Shown here: positions 1 to 7,075 of the stretch, one piece after another | Position numbering within the stretch: the first letter of the stretch is position 1 | Layout: every line of letters starts with the position of its first letter | NCBI GenBank assembly: GCA_030695285.1 | Contig: JAUYTF010000124.1 | Coordinates: 1-7,730 of the forward strand | Length of the DNA: 7,730 nt | Source: Eubacteriales bacterium | GTDB taxonomy: Bacteria; Bacillota; Clostridia; Christensenellales; CAG-138 | Direction of reading: 5' to 3' | Notes under the pieces: generated by a model | Seen by the model: the letters and a program-made list of their open reading frames with translations, nothing else | The model's database searches: none | Told to the model about the DNA's origin: nothing | Translations under genes and position numbers: made by a program

Positions 1-254
1 ATCCCCATATGCGTGCGGCGCTTCTTTTTGTGACAACGGATGATGACCTCGATGATCGCAGATAGCGACGAACACATCGCTTATTTGCAAACTGGCGCTT
101 CGGTGTTGATTCGTCTCATCCTTGCTTCCATTTAATCGGCAGCGGATGCCTGCGGGCAGAAAGAGAGCGCCTCTCGCCGTGATGGCAAAACGCGCACACT
201 TGTTGCCTGCTCTGTCGCGCAGCGTCTGCCGCGCCGGAAAAATAACGACCGTGC
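1..254. other. Region without a supported gene, downstream of the DUF1576 gene
   Basis: I see no recognisable gene here. Short frames stay open to the left window edge on the minus strand, one with an ATG at 75-77, but none has a convincing ribosome binding site or a recognisable sequence. A small hairpin at 163-175 (GAGAG, 3-base loop, CTCTC) is followed on the minus strand by only three Ts, so it would be a poor terminator for the DUF1576 gene. A second hairpin near 218-236 has no T-run on either side. The end of the DUF1576 transcript is therefore not clear from the sequence. Confidence 0.5.
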
Positions 255-1649
255 CTAAACGATCTCAGCCGAGGTGTTTTCCTGCAAAGCCTCCCCCTTG
301 ATGCGTGCCTTTCGTTTTGGCAACGCTTCGATCAGCGGCACGAGAAAGGCCGCCACGATCCCGGCCGAAAAGCCGGTGTTGTACAGATTCATTCCGCCAT
401 GCAGCACGCCGGAGCAGAGCGCGACGGAGGAATTCAAAAACCCGGCTGCAATGCCCCAAACCCAGCCGTAATGCCCCGCGACCGGCGCTAGGCTTGTGCC
501 AAACAGAGCGGCGAGCAGCACGGCCGGATCGTCGATATGCCAAACCTTCGTCAAACTGCCCAGCACCACGCCAAAGAGCACTGGCACGAAGTTTCTCGCG
601 TGCTTTCCGCACGCGCCAAACCCCGCTATGGTCAGTATTCCGCCGATGGTAGGCCCGTTGAGCGGGCCTCCGACGAGCAGAACATAGCCGGTTGCGATCA
701 CGCCGTTGATACCCATATTGATGAGCACCGCGCCAAAGCCGCTAAGCGCAACAAAGTCCGCGCACGACTGGCCCGATTCGCGCAGTATCGCCTTCATTCC
801 GGCCAGTGGTTTTGGGGAGAGCAGAATCCCGAGCAAAATGAAGAAAGCAAACAAACCGAATAAAAACGCGCTAAACAGCGCATTGTTCTCGTCGCTCCAA
901 TAGAGATTAAACCCCGTTTCGTAGCCGTAGGATTTCAGGAGGGATACGTAAACCGTGCCGATGATGCCCGCTGTAAAACCGACATTGTATAAACTAAAGC
1001 CCATGTGCACGTTCTTGAGATGCGCGGCAAGCGGCGCCACGATCAGCCCCACGCTGACGCCCACGAGGATGCCGAAAAACGCCCCAGTCTCACCCGGGAG
1101 GCGCAGGACAAACGCAAACTCTGTTACGATTGGCGCGAGGCTTGTTGCAAACAGCGCCGTGTAGACGTGCTCGGAAAACGACTCCCGCTTGAGCAGCGAA
1201 TAGAGCCATGTGCCACATATGATCGGCCAGACGTTATATATGTTCTTCCCGAAGAGGCCAAAGCTGCCCATGAGAAATACCGCGGCGACAGTGATGCCGC
1301 GAAACGGCGCGCGCAGCAGCACGAGAAGCCCCACGGAAGAGAGCATCAGCAGCCCGGCATTCACGAAGGCCGTACCCACCCCGCCAAGGGCAACATAGTC
1401 TGTAATAAGGATATTGGTGGATTGTATGATGCGCGTAAATCCGGCAAGGATGGCATCTGGCGCGTTTTGCGTCAGCCCGAAGCAAACAAACAACAGCGAG
1501 ATGCCTGCCAGAACGCCATAGGCGGTTGCGTTCTGGTTTCGATTTGCGATGTTGAGTATGGTTCGTTTATTGCGTCCGCCGCTTTCGGCGGGCGAGTGAT
1601 CCGAGATCGGGTTCGGAGCAGCTCGGCGAGTGCGTGTCAGCCTAAACAT
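255..1649 (-). CDS. DUF1576-type polytopic membrane protein with internal duplication (464 aa)
   Basis: Predicted integral membrane protein of unknown function. The first 40 or so residues are hydrophilic and Arg-rich; the rest is a series of hydrophobic segments rich in Gly, Ala, Leu and Phe, with no signal peptide. Two homologous halves can be read by eye. DYVALGG (84) matches DFVALSG (298), FGLFGKN (130) matches FGACGKH (344), ALFATSLAP (165) matches ALFGTSLAP (381), and LYNVGFTAG (220) matches LYNTGFSAG (422). I recognise these motifs as the DUF1576 family, found mainly in Firmicutes; no substrate is established to my knowledge. The ATG at 1649 was preferred to a TTG at 1697 because AAGGAGG (1656-1662) sits 6 bases before it and the extra 16 residues look non-coding. 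The conserved Gly-rich, Asn- and Lys-containing re-entrant-like motifs suggest a transporter or channel, but that is inference. The gene stands alone after the sulP terminator. Confidence 0.85.
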   Translation of the reverse strand: MFRLTRTRRAAPNPISDHSPAESGGRNKRTILNIANRNQNATAYGVLAGISLLFVCFGLTQNAPDAILAGFTRIIQSTNILITDYVALGGVGTAFVNAGLLMLSSVGLLVLLRAPFRGITVAAVFLMGSFGLFGKNIYNVWPIICGTWLYSLLKRESFSEHVYTALFATSLAPIVTEFAFVLRLPGETGAFFGILVGVSVGLIVAPLAAHLKNVHMGFSLYNVGFTAGIIGTVYVSLLKSYGYETGFNLYWSDENNALFSAFLFGLFAFFILLGILLSPKPLAGMKAILRESGQSCADFVALSGFGAVLINMGINGVIATGYVLLVGGPLNGPTIGGILTIAGFGACGKHARNFVPVLFGVVLGSLTKVWHIDDPAVLLAALFGTSLAPVAGHYGWVWGIAAGFLNSSVALCSGVLHGGMNLYNTGFSAGIVAAFLVPLIEALPKRKARIKGEALQENTSAEIV

Positions 1650-1655
1650 GGTACC

Positions 1656-1662
1656 CCTCCTT
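1656..1662 (-). promoter_or_regulatory. Ribosome binding site fixing the DUF1576 protein start
   Basis: On the minus strand this reads AAGGAGG, a near-perfect anti-16S match, 6 bases before the ATG at 1649. It decides the start against the longer TTG-initiated frame at 1697, which has no comparable site. Confidence 0.85.
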
Positions 1663-1703
1663 TTGATTCGGCAGGATATCAGCACGGGTTGCAACAATCC
1701 TAT

Positions 1704-1781
1704 TCAAGCTGCGAAGCCTGCACGCTGATGCGCATGGGCCGCGATTGGTTTATCGTTGCGGTTGAAGCGCTCTTTCGTCAT
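1704..1781 (-). other. Possible 25-codon leader ORF upstream of the DUF1576 gene
   Basis: An ATG at 1781 opens a 25-codon frame ending in TGA at 1704-1706, within the presumed 5' leader of the DUF1576 gene. The peptide would begin MTKERFNRND and contain HAHQR. The upstream sequence has only a weak purine stretch (GGAAC), so translation is uncertain. Its first codons after ATG (ACG AAA G) form one arm of a possible 7-base-pair hairpin. I cannot distinguish a leader peptide from a chance ORF. Confidence 0.2.
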
Positions 1782-1818
1782 ATGTTGTTCCGATACGAAA
1801 GGTTTTTTTCGTGCTTCT

Positions 1819-1827
1819 ATCGTAACA
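1819..1827 (-). promoter_or_regulatory. Candidate extended -10 promoter for the DUF1576 gene
   Basis: The minus strand reads TGTTACGAT, an extended -10 (TG, one base, TACGAT). No good -35 hexamer lies 16-18 bases upstream, as extended -10 promoters tolerate. A start about 7 bases downstream, near 1812, would give a leader of about 160 bases before the ATG at 1649. It lies between the sulP terminator and the gene, which is where a promoter is expected. It is still only a short motif. Confidence 0.35.
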
Positions 1828-1871
1828 CAGCGCGCGCTTCCCGCGCCAGAAATGTTTGCGAGGTGCTCATC

Positions 1872-1902
1872 AAAAACGAGCGAGGGATCGTTCCCCCGCT
1901 CG
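1872..1902 (-). terminator. Rho-independent terminator of the sulP unit
   Basis: In minus-strand RNA an 11-base-pair stem (1892-1902 with 1877-1887) closes a 4-base loop and is followed at once by five Us (1872-1876). The stem has one G.U wobble in minus-strand RNA. The same position would be an A.C mismatch in plus-strand RNA, so the structure serves minus-strand transcription. It begins about 30 bases after the sulP stop codon. Confidence 0.85.
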
Positions 1903-1931
1903 CTTATTGCCAGATTTTTTGTCCTCTTGTT

Positions 1932-3563
1932 TCAGATGCAGTCCTGTGTGAGCGCGCGGTCGATGCTCCAGAATACGTTTTCCTCACCGATGCGCGAAAG
2001 TATGCCGCTGCGCTCCATCGTTCGGCGGGTCTCGTCGGAAAGTCCGCAGCAGCCGGTGCGCACGCCGCGCTCCTGCAGCGACAGGATCACGCGCTCGAAC
2101 GCCTGCGCGCAGGAGACATCCAGATAAGACACCCCGCGCATGGAGAAAAAAACCGTGTCGCAATCGGGCAAAATTCCCGCGGAGATCGCCTCCACGGCAC
2201 CGGTATTGGCGAAGATCATCGCACCTCCAATGTAGACAACCCGCGCGTTGCCATAACGGCGGCAGATCTCCTCTCCGTCGGCAGAGAGCCTGCTGGCATC
2301 CACCGCCTCGATGCTGATCTCCAGCCTGGAGAGTTTGCGCACAAGCAAGAGAAGCGCCACGAGCACGCCCAGCGCAATTGCGGTGGTCAGATCAAAGATC
2401 ACCGTCGCAGCCATCGTAACGACATACATGAGGATAGCGCCCTTGAATTTGCGCGAAAACATATAGCGAATCGCTTCCCACTCATTCATGCGAAGCGCGA
2501 TAACCATTAGTACGCCCGCGAGCGCTGCGAGCGGGATAGCCGACATAACGGGCGCCAGCAGAAACATAGACACCACCAGCACCAGCGCATGCACGATGCT
2601 CGTGAGCCTCGTCACCGCGCCGCTCTTGACCGCGACGCTGGTGCGCGCGATGGCGGCGGACGCCGGAACGCCGCCAAAGAACGGCAGCACGATGTTGCCG
2701 ATGCCCTGCGCCACGAGCTCCTGATCGCCGTTGAAAGGCTTATTCATCATACGGGACGCGCTGGAGCCGCAAAGCAGACTCTCGATCATGCCCAGCATGG
2801 CGATGCTGAACGCGGGCGAGGCAAGCCGCAATAGCGTGTGGATGTCGATGTTGGAAAGGTTCAGCCGCTCGGCGGGCAGCAGCGTCTTGGGGATTTCGCC
2901 CACGCGCGCCACGTCAAACCCCAGCAGCGAGGCCGCCGCGGAGGCAAGAATGATCGCCACCAGTGAGCCGGGCACGACCGCGTTCCATCTTTTCGGGTAC
3001 GCGATCATGAGGAGAATTACAAAGAGTCCGATGCAGAGTGCGTAGAGGTTTGGCGAAAAGTCGTGCGAAAAATAACTGCCGATGCGATCGATGATATCCT
3101 CGCCCACCGAAAGCACACCAAAGAAGTTATCGAGCTGTCCCATCGCGATGAGGACCGCGATGCCGGAGGTAAAGCCGGTGATGACCGGAGATGGGATATA
3201 GTTCTTCAGCCTGCCAAGGCGCAGCACACCGGCCAGCAGCAGGAGTACGCCCGCCATCAGGGTGGCGAGAAACACGCCCTGCATCTGATATTTTGTCACG
3301 ATGCCGATGAGAATCGCCGCCATTGCGCCCGTCGGTCCCGAAATCTGATAAAACGCGCCGGAGAGCGACCCGATGACGATGCCCGCGATGATCGCGGTGA
3401 TCAGTCCTGCTGCGGCATCCGCACCGCTACTCACGCCAAACGCGAGCGCAAGCGGCAGCGCAACCGCCGCGACGGTAACACCCGCCATGAGATCTTTGGA
3501 AAGGGCCTTTGCGCCATAGCCGGAAAATTCCTGCCTCAGCCCTGAAAGAAAGCTCTTGATCAT
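1932..3563 (-). CDS. SulP/SLC26-family anion transporter with C-terminal STAS domain (543 aa)
   Basis: Inner-membrane transporter of the SulP family, whose members carry sulfate, bicarbonate, dicarboxylates or other anions by symport or exchange. Landmarks: the amphipathic start and TM1 with DLMAGVTVAAVALPLALAFG (24-43), the TM3 signature YQISGPTGAMAA (72-83), the loop motif NKPFNGDQELVAQGIGN (274-290), and FFGGVPASAAIART (295-308), followed by hydrophobic segments to about 408. A STAS domain occupies about 415-538, with VVYIGGAMIFAN (442-453) and the YLDVSC loop (480-485) where STAS domains usually carry D-S. Length is normal for a bacterial SulP protein. The exact anion cannot be read from the sequence. 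The start at 3563 follows a modest GGAG about 12 bases upstream. The gene forms its own unit with a promoter at 3605-3633 and a terminator at 1872-1902. There is no carbonic anhydrase or sulfate assimilation gene beside it. Confidence 0.93.
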   Translation of the reverse strand: MIKSFLSGLRQEFSGYGAKALSKDLMAGVTVAAVALPLALAFGVSSGADAAAGLITAIIAGIVIGSLSGAFYQISGPTGAMAAILIGIVTKYQMQGVFLATLMAGVLLLLAGVLRLGRLKNYIPSPVITGFTSGIAVLIAMGQLDNFFGVLSVGEDIIDRIGSYFSHDFSPNLYALCIGLFVILLMIAYPKRWNAVVPGSLVAIILASAAASLLGFDVARVGEIPKTLLPAERLNLSNIDIHTLLRLASPAFSIAMLGMIESLLCGSSASRMMNKPFNGDQELVAQGIGNIVLPFFGGVPASAAIARTSVAVKSGAVTRLTSIVHALVLVVSMFLLAPVMSAIPLAALAGVLMVIALRMNEWEAIRYMFSRKFKGAILMYVVTMAATVIFDLTTAIALGVLVALLLLVRKLSRLEISIEAVDASRLSADGEEICRRYGNARVVYIGGAMIFANTGAVEAISAGILPDCDTVFFSMRGVSYLDVSCAQAFERVILSLQERGVRTGCCGLSDETRRTMERSGILSRIGEENVFWSIDRALTQDCI

Positions 3564-3604
3564 GCCTGCTTGTTTACTCCCGAAAAAATCATATATCGCC
3601 CGTT

Positions 3605-3633
3605 AGTATACGCTGAATCACCTTTTTTGACAA
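3605..3633 (-). promoter_or_regulatory. Sigma-70/sigma-A type promoter of sulP
   Basis: On the minus strand TTGTCA (3628-3633) is followed after exactly 17 bases by TATACT (3605-3610). Each hexamer differs from consensus at one position. Transcription would begin near 3598, giving a 5' leader of about 35 bases before the sulP ATG at 3563. The AT-rich run in the spacer next to the -35 stands out from the GC-rich surroundings. I see no clear operator overlapping it. Confidence 0.8.
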
Positions 3634-3703
3634 GTTTTGTGCATAGCTGCTGCGCGCTGTGGTGCAACGTCAGTATTCGAAAGGATCACACCCTACGTGC
3701 TTG

Positions 3704-3730
3704 AAAAACGACGGGCATCTCTGCCCGCCG
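3704..3730 (-). terminator. Rho-independent terminator of the sugar-catabolic operon
   Basis: In minus-strand RNA, CGGCGGGCA (3722-3730) pairs with TGCCCGTCG (3709-3717) around a GAGA loop. This gives 9 base pairs with one G.U wobble, followed by UUUUU (3704-3708). It lies about 50 bases after the stop codon of the zinc dehydrogenase gene and before the sulP promoter, so it separates the two units. No U-run follows the stem on the plus strand. Confidence 0.9.
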
Positions 3731-3781
3731 GTAATCGTTATGTGTTGCTTTTCTTCTGGCTGCTCTTTTGCCGGTGCGCTC

Positions 3782-5041
3782 TTATCTCTGCATCTTTGCC
3801 AGCAGATACTGTTCCGCCTCGGCGTTCCAAAGTCCGTTGTTGACTTTCACAAGCCTTTCGAGCTCGGCAAACATGGGCTCCGTCTTGCCTTTTTCCGCAA
3901 AGTCGGAAATTGCGGTGAGCGGCAGGTCGATCTGCGTATAGATCAGCTTCTTGCCGCCGGGGATGCGCGGCAGGTTTGCGGTGGTCTCCACCACGCAGTC
4001 AAGCCCCCCGATGTGCGTAATCATCGCAGCGGGGTTGAGCAGCCCCTTGTTCATCATGGAAATCGCCTCGCGCATATCGTCCGTGTTGCCGTGTGAAGTG
4101 GCGGCGACGTGTGTGCGGCTGTAATGCACGTGGTAGAAATTCATCATCGCGGAAAAGCCTGTATCTCCGGGGCCCGCGAAGAAGTTGAGGCAGCCGTCCA
4201 CCGCGAGGATCGCGTCGCTTTGCTCCACCACCGGACGCACCGGCGCAAAGCAGATCACATCGTGATAGCCCTCGCCGCCGGAGATTTCTCTGAGCGTTTC
4301 GGCGGGGTTTTCCAGCTTGCCGGTGTTGACGTAGTGCAGTTCCACACCGCATTCTTTCGCGTGCGCAACAGTGTATATGCTTGCGGCGCGCGCCAATCTC
4401 GCGTCGTCGATGTCGGTCACGACCAGCAGGCTGGGCTTGCGGTCGCAATGCAGCGCGTAGTCGATTGCGCCCAGCCCCATTGGCCCCACGCCCGCGAGCA
4501 GCGCCATCTTACCGCCCTCGACAATGCCCATGTCGTGCACATATTCGCCATCTCTGGTGTGATACATGGCGTGAAACGTCCCGATGATGCAGCTCATGGG
4601 CTCCGCCAGCGAGCCGTAGAAATAGACGTCGCTGTTGTAGGGCAAGAGGCAGTCCATGTAGAGCGTTTCCCACGGGATGTTGACGTACGTCGCATCCCCG
4701 CCGCACTCGCGGAAAGAATAGCCCGGCGCGGTCAGCGCGCCCTGATAGGAATGCGCGGGCTGGATGACAAAGCCGTCGCCCTTTTTGAATTTGTGCGCCC
4801 AGTTTTTTCCCACTTCGTCGATGATGCCGCAGAATTCGTGCCCGATGATGGTCGGGTTTGTGGCGACGTCATCCGGCACGCGCTTGTGTGCCGCACCCTG
4901 CTCCAGGGCTTTGTAGCTGCTCATGCAGAGGCTGTCCGAGATGACTTTGCATCTTACGCCGTCGTCGCCGACGGGGCTTAGTTCAAACTCTTCCAGCCGG
5001 ATATCGTGCGCGCCATACAGGCGAACCGCTCTTGTTTTCAT
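3782..5041 (-). CDS. Zinc-dependent MDR dehydrogenase, L-sorbose-1-phosphate reductase type (419 aa)
   Basis: Cytosolic medium-chain dehydrogenase. The closest family I recognise is L-sorbose-1-phosphate reductase (SorE-like), which reduces L-sorbose 1-phosphate to D-glucitol 6-phosphate with NAD(P)H. Family hallmarks are the start KTRAVRLYGAHDIRLEEFEL, VISDSLCMSSYKAL (33-46), TIIGHEFCGIIDEVGK (64-79) and SLAEPMSCIIG (144-154). Likely catalytic zinc ligands are C39, H68, E69 and E147. The four-Cys structural zinc lobe of many MDR enzymes is absent. The Rossmann motif GVGPMGLGA is at 184-192, with acidic D210 at the end of the next strand. The length fits the family at about 410 residues. ATG at 5041 was chosen over upstream in-frame codons because AAGGAGG lies 7 bases before it. 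It overlaps the stop of the PHP gene by 4 bases (ATGA). Substrate assignment is by family resemblance; another ketose or polyol phosphate is possible. Confidence 0.82.
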   Translation of the reverse strand: MKTRAVRLYGAHDIRLEEFELSPVGDDGVRCKVISDSLCMSSYKALEQGAAHKRVPDDVATNPTIIGHEFCGIIDEVGKNWAHKFKKGDGFVIQPAHSYQGALTAPGYSFRECGGDATYVNIPWETLYMDCLLPYNSDVYFYGSLAEPMSCIIGTFHAMYHTRDGEYVHDMGIVEGGKMALLAGVGPMGLGAIDYALHCDRKPSLLVVTDIDDARLARAASIYTVAHAKECGVELHYVNTGKLENPAETLREISGGEGYHDVICFAPVRPVVEQSDAILAVDGCLNFFAGPGDTGFSAMMNFYHVHYSRTHVAATSHGNTDDMREAISMMNKGLLNPAAMITHIGGLDCVVETTANLPRIPGGKKLIYTQIDLPLTAISDFAEKGKTEPMFAELERLVKVNNGLWNAEAEQYLLAKMQR

Positions 5042-6168
5042 GGTTTTTCCTCCTTGAGGTTGCCGTTCTCGTGCTGAATTAGGTGCCAAGTGTTTTCTAC
5101 TAGATTGGAAAACTGCTCTTCCTGCATTTTTTCGATCACAAATTTTTGCCGGGGGGAGTTGATGTCCTCGCCGCTGATTTGCAGCATGTTGTAGCGTTCG
5201 CAAAGCCTGCGCAGCCGCTCGATCTGCGGCTGTGTGTTCCGCGTGGGCATATACGTCACCGCACGCACGCCGGCAGAGTAGATCACCTCAAACAGTTCAT
5301 CCAGATAGTCGTCTTCAAACTTCTGCGCCTTTTTATCGCCCGTGACGCTGCTGGTCACGTCGCCTAAATACGCATACGCGAGAATTCCTCCGATTTCACC
5401 CGAGAAGCGGACAAACTCGCTTAAGCTCGGGCATTCGTCCGTCGCCGGAACGAACACCCGCGGAATGCAGTCTTTCTTGAGCGTGCCGACGAGGTCGTAT
5501 TCCGCGAGCATGATATCCAGCTCGCTTACACCCTCGGGCAGCTTCGCTTTGCCCAGCGCGAGCAGTTGCCGCGCGAGCGCGAGCATAAGGTGCCGCTCGG
5601 TGACGGTTCCGCCCAGCGCATATTGCGACAACGGCAGTACATCCCGCTCAAAATCGATCGAAACGCCGTCTGCGGTGTAGAGTGCATTGATTCGCTCGAC
5701 CATCTTTCGATTTCTGGCGTTTCTTTTTCCGCGCAAGGGCGCAAAATACGCCTGCACGGCTTCGATCTTCTCATGCGGCACGGCGTGCAGCACCATGTAG
5801 GTGTTGCCGGTTTGATCGGGGTTGTTCGTCCGGCGGTTCCCGAACGGCGTTTCAAAAAACGAAACCCGCGTCTCGATGCCGATTGTGGTCGGAATACCGA
5901 CGATCGCGCCCGCCTGTATAAACTCCCTTGCCCCGCCGATGCTGTCGTGATCCACGATGCCGCAGGTAGCGAGGCCCTCCGCCCGCGCGGCGTAGACTGC
6001 TGCCGCCGGAGAATACGGGGAAAAAGAATATGTCGTATGAATGTGGTTGTTGACCATGCGCGGGTCAACGGTCGGGAACGACGCGGCGGCGACTGCGCGC
6101 TTCAGCGCGCCGAGCCGCTCAACCTTCGTTCCTTCGTTCAAAGATTTCAGCAATGCCAGATCGATCAT
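5038..6168 (-). CDS. PHP-domain metal-dependent phosphoesterase (376 aa)
   Basis: Polymerase-and-histidinol-phosphatase (PHP) fold protein, probably a cytosolic metal-dependent phosphatase. Motifs in order: NHIHTTYSFSPYSP (41-54, metal ligands H42 and H44), GIVDHDSIGG (70-79, with H74), GIETRVSF (97-104, E99), VLHAVPHEK (126-134), TVTERHLMLALA (188-199, H193) in a mostly helical insertion at about 140-250, and ISGEDINSP (331-339, D335). Two positions differ from the common pattern. The stretch usually reading A-H-P is LAYAYLGD (263-270), and the usual terminal D-x-H is D-I-N. The first 40 residues are a helical extension. The start at 6168 was preferred to upstream in-frame codons because it overlaps the SDR stop as ATGA and the extra residues are shadow coding. 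Its place inside a sugar dehydrogenase operon suggests a sugar- or polyol-phosphate substrate, but a nucleotide or another phosphoester cannot be excluded. This is not a complete histidinol phosphatase or DNA polymerase. Confidence 0.87.
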   Translation of the reverse strand: MIDLALLKSLNEGTKVERLGALKRAVAAASFPTVDPRMVNNHIHTTYSFSPYSPAAAVYAARAEGLATCGIVDHDSIGGAREFIQAGAIVGIPTTIGIETRVSFFETPFGNRRTNNPDQTGNTYMVLHAVPHEKIEAVQAYFAPLRGKRNARNRKMVERINALYTADGVSIDFERDVLPLSQYALGGTVTERHLMLALARQLLALGKAKLPEGVSELDIMLAEYDLVGTLKKDCIPRVFVPATDECPSLSEFVRFSGEIGGILAYAYLGDVTSSVTGDKKAQKFEDDYLDELFEVIYSAGVRAVTYMPTRNTQPQIERLRRLCERYNMLQISGEDINSPRQKFVIEKMQEEQFSNLVENTWHLIQHENGNLKEEKP

Positions 6169-7040
6169 CTCAACATCACCTGGCCGCCTGTGACGGGGAT
6201 CGCCTGACCGGTTTCGTACGTCTGCTCCACGGCGTAAAAGATGGCTTTTGCCACATCCGAGGGCAGGCATCCGCGCTTGATCAGCGACTTGCTCAAATAG
6301 AACTGCTTCACGTCCTCGATGGTTTTTGCGCCCGGCACTTTGCCCGTGCGCAGATATTGCACAAGCAAACCCCGCTCGGGGTCGCTCCACAAGGGGCCGT
6401 CGTAATAGTTTCCTGGGCAGATCGCGTTGACCTTGATGTTGTAGGGAGCCAGCTCCAGCGCGAAGCTCTCCACCAAACCGATTCCACCGAACTTCCCGCC
6501 CGCATAGGCAAAATTTTTGTTGCTGCCCTCAAGCCCTGATTTGCTGTTGATCTCAATGATGTCGCCCATCCAGCCGGGGTTAGCGGAGAATTGCGCGCGC
6601 ATGATCCGCTGGGCGTATTTGACGCAGGTGAAGAAAGCCGTGTAGTTAATCGCCGTCACGGACTCGAAGTCCTTTTTCTCCATCTCGTCGAGAGAACCCG
6701 CTTTGAGAACGCCCGCATTGCTGACAAGCAGATCCAACCCGCCGAAAGTCTCGACGCACGCGGAGATCATGGCGGCTACGCTCTCTTCGCTCGACACATC
6801 CGCCCGCACCGCGACCGCGCGCGCGCCAAGCGCACTTGCAACTTCCCTTGCCAGCGGCTCGTTGAGATCGGCAATCACGACGCACGCGCCTTCACGATAG
6901 AGTTCCTCGGCAATTCCCTTGCCAAAGCCCTGCGCGCTGCCGGTCACGATCGCGATTTTGCCGCCAAGGCGGCCTATGATGTTTTTTCTGTTATGCACCT
7001 GTTGAGCAGCGATCTGCTCCCATTTCGTCATATCGATCAT
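6165..7040 (-). CDS. Short-chain dehydrogenase, sorbitol-6-phosphate 2-dehydrogenase type (291 aa)
   Basis: Classical NAD(P)-dependent SDR. The cofactor motif TGSAQGFG is at 33-40. Acidic D58 after the second strand favours NAD(H). SNAG (107-110) and N132 are present, and the catalytic S166, Y179 and K183 are intact (YAGGK). The segment INSKSG, then YAGGKFGGIGL, and the C-terminus TGQAIPVTGGQVM resemble sorbitol-6-phosphate 2-dehydrogenase (SrlD/SorD), which interconverts D-glucitol 6-phosphate and D-fructose 6-phosphate. An extension of about 27 residues precedes the Rossmann fold, which SrlD lacks. The start at 7040 follows AGAAGG about 4 bases upstream; a second ATG at 7031 is possible. 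It is the first gene of a coupled trio, sharing ATGA with the PHP gene, and is preceded by a candidate promoter with phased repeats. The exact polyol or sugar substrate is inference from family and neighbours. Confidence 0.85.
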   Translation of the reverse strand: MIDMTKWEQIAAQQVHNRKNIIGRLGGKIAIVTGSAQGFGKGIAEELYREGACVVIADLNEPLAREVASALGARAVAVRADVSSEESVAAMISACVETFGGLDLLVSNAGVLKAGSLDEMEKKDFESVTAINYTAFFTCVKYAQRIMRAQFSANPGWMGDIIEINSKSGLEGSNKNFAYAGGKFGGIGLVESFALELAPYNIKVNAICPGNYYDGPLWSDPERGLLVQYLRTGKVPGAKTIEDVKQFYLSKSLIKRGCLPSDVAKAIFYAVEQTYETGQAIPVTGGQVMLR

Positions 7041-7075
7041 AAAACCTTCTCTTCGGACGTAAAGCCGCTTCTCGT

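Noticed and set aside
1..77. Minus-strand frame with ATG at 75-77 open to the left window edge
   Set aside because: About 25 codons with no ribosome binding site and no recognisable sequence; another minus-strand frame is also open there. It cannot be told from chance without the sequence to the left.
163..175. Hairpin as terminator of the DUF1576 gene
   Set aside because: Only 5 base pairs with a 3-base loop and three Ts on the minus strand; too weak to call.
1650..1697. Extension of the DUF1576 protein to a TTG codon at 1697
   Set aside because: The extra 16 residues would be read through the strong AAGGAGG ribosome binding site that serves the ATG at 1649, and no comparable site precedes the TTG.
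1005..2510. Long plus-strand open frame of 501 codons
   Set aside because: It lies antisense across the DUF1576 and sulP genes and the terminator between them. Its translation has low-complexity, His/Arg/Gln-rich composition with no recognisable motif. It is a shadow of GC-rich coding on the other strand.
4109..4981. Plus-strand open frame of 290 codons
   Set aside because: It is fully antisense to the zinc dehydrogenase gene, whose family motifs and ribosome binding site are clear. The plus-strand translation has no recognisable domain.
5042..5203. Extension of the zinc dehydrogenase upstream of 5041
   Set aside because: It would overlap the C-terminal codons of the PHP gene. The start at 5041 has AAGGAGG 7 bases away, an ATGA overlap and the family-typical N-terminus.
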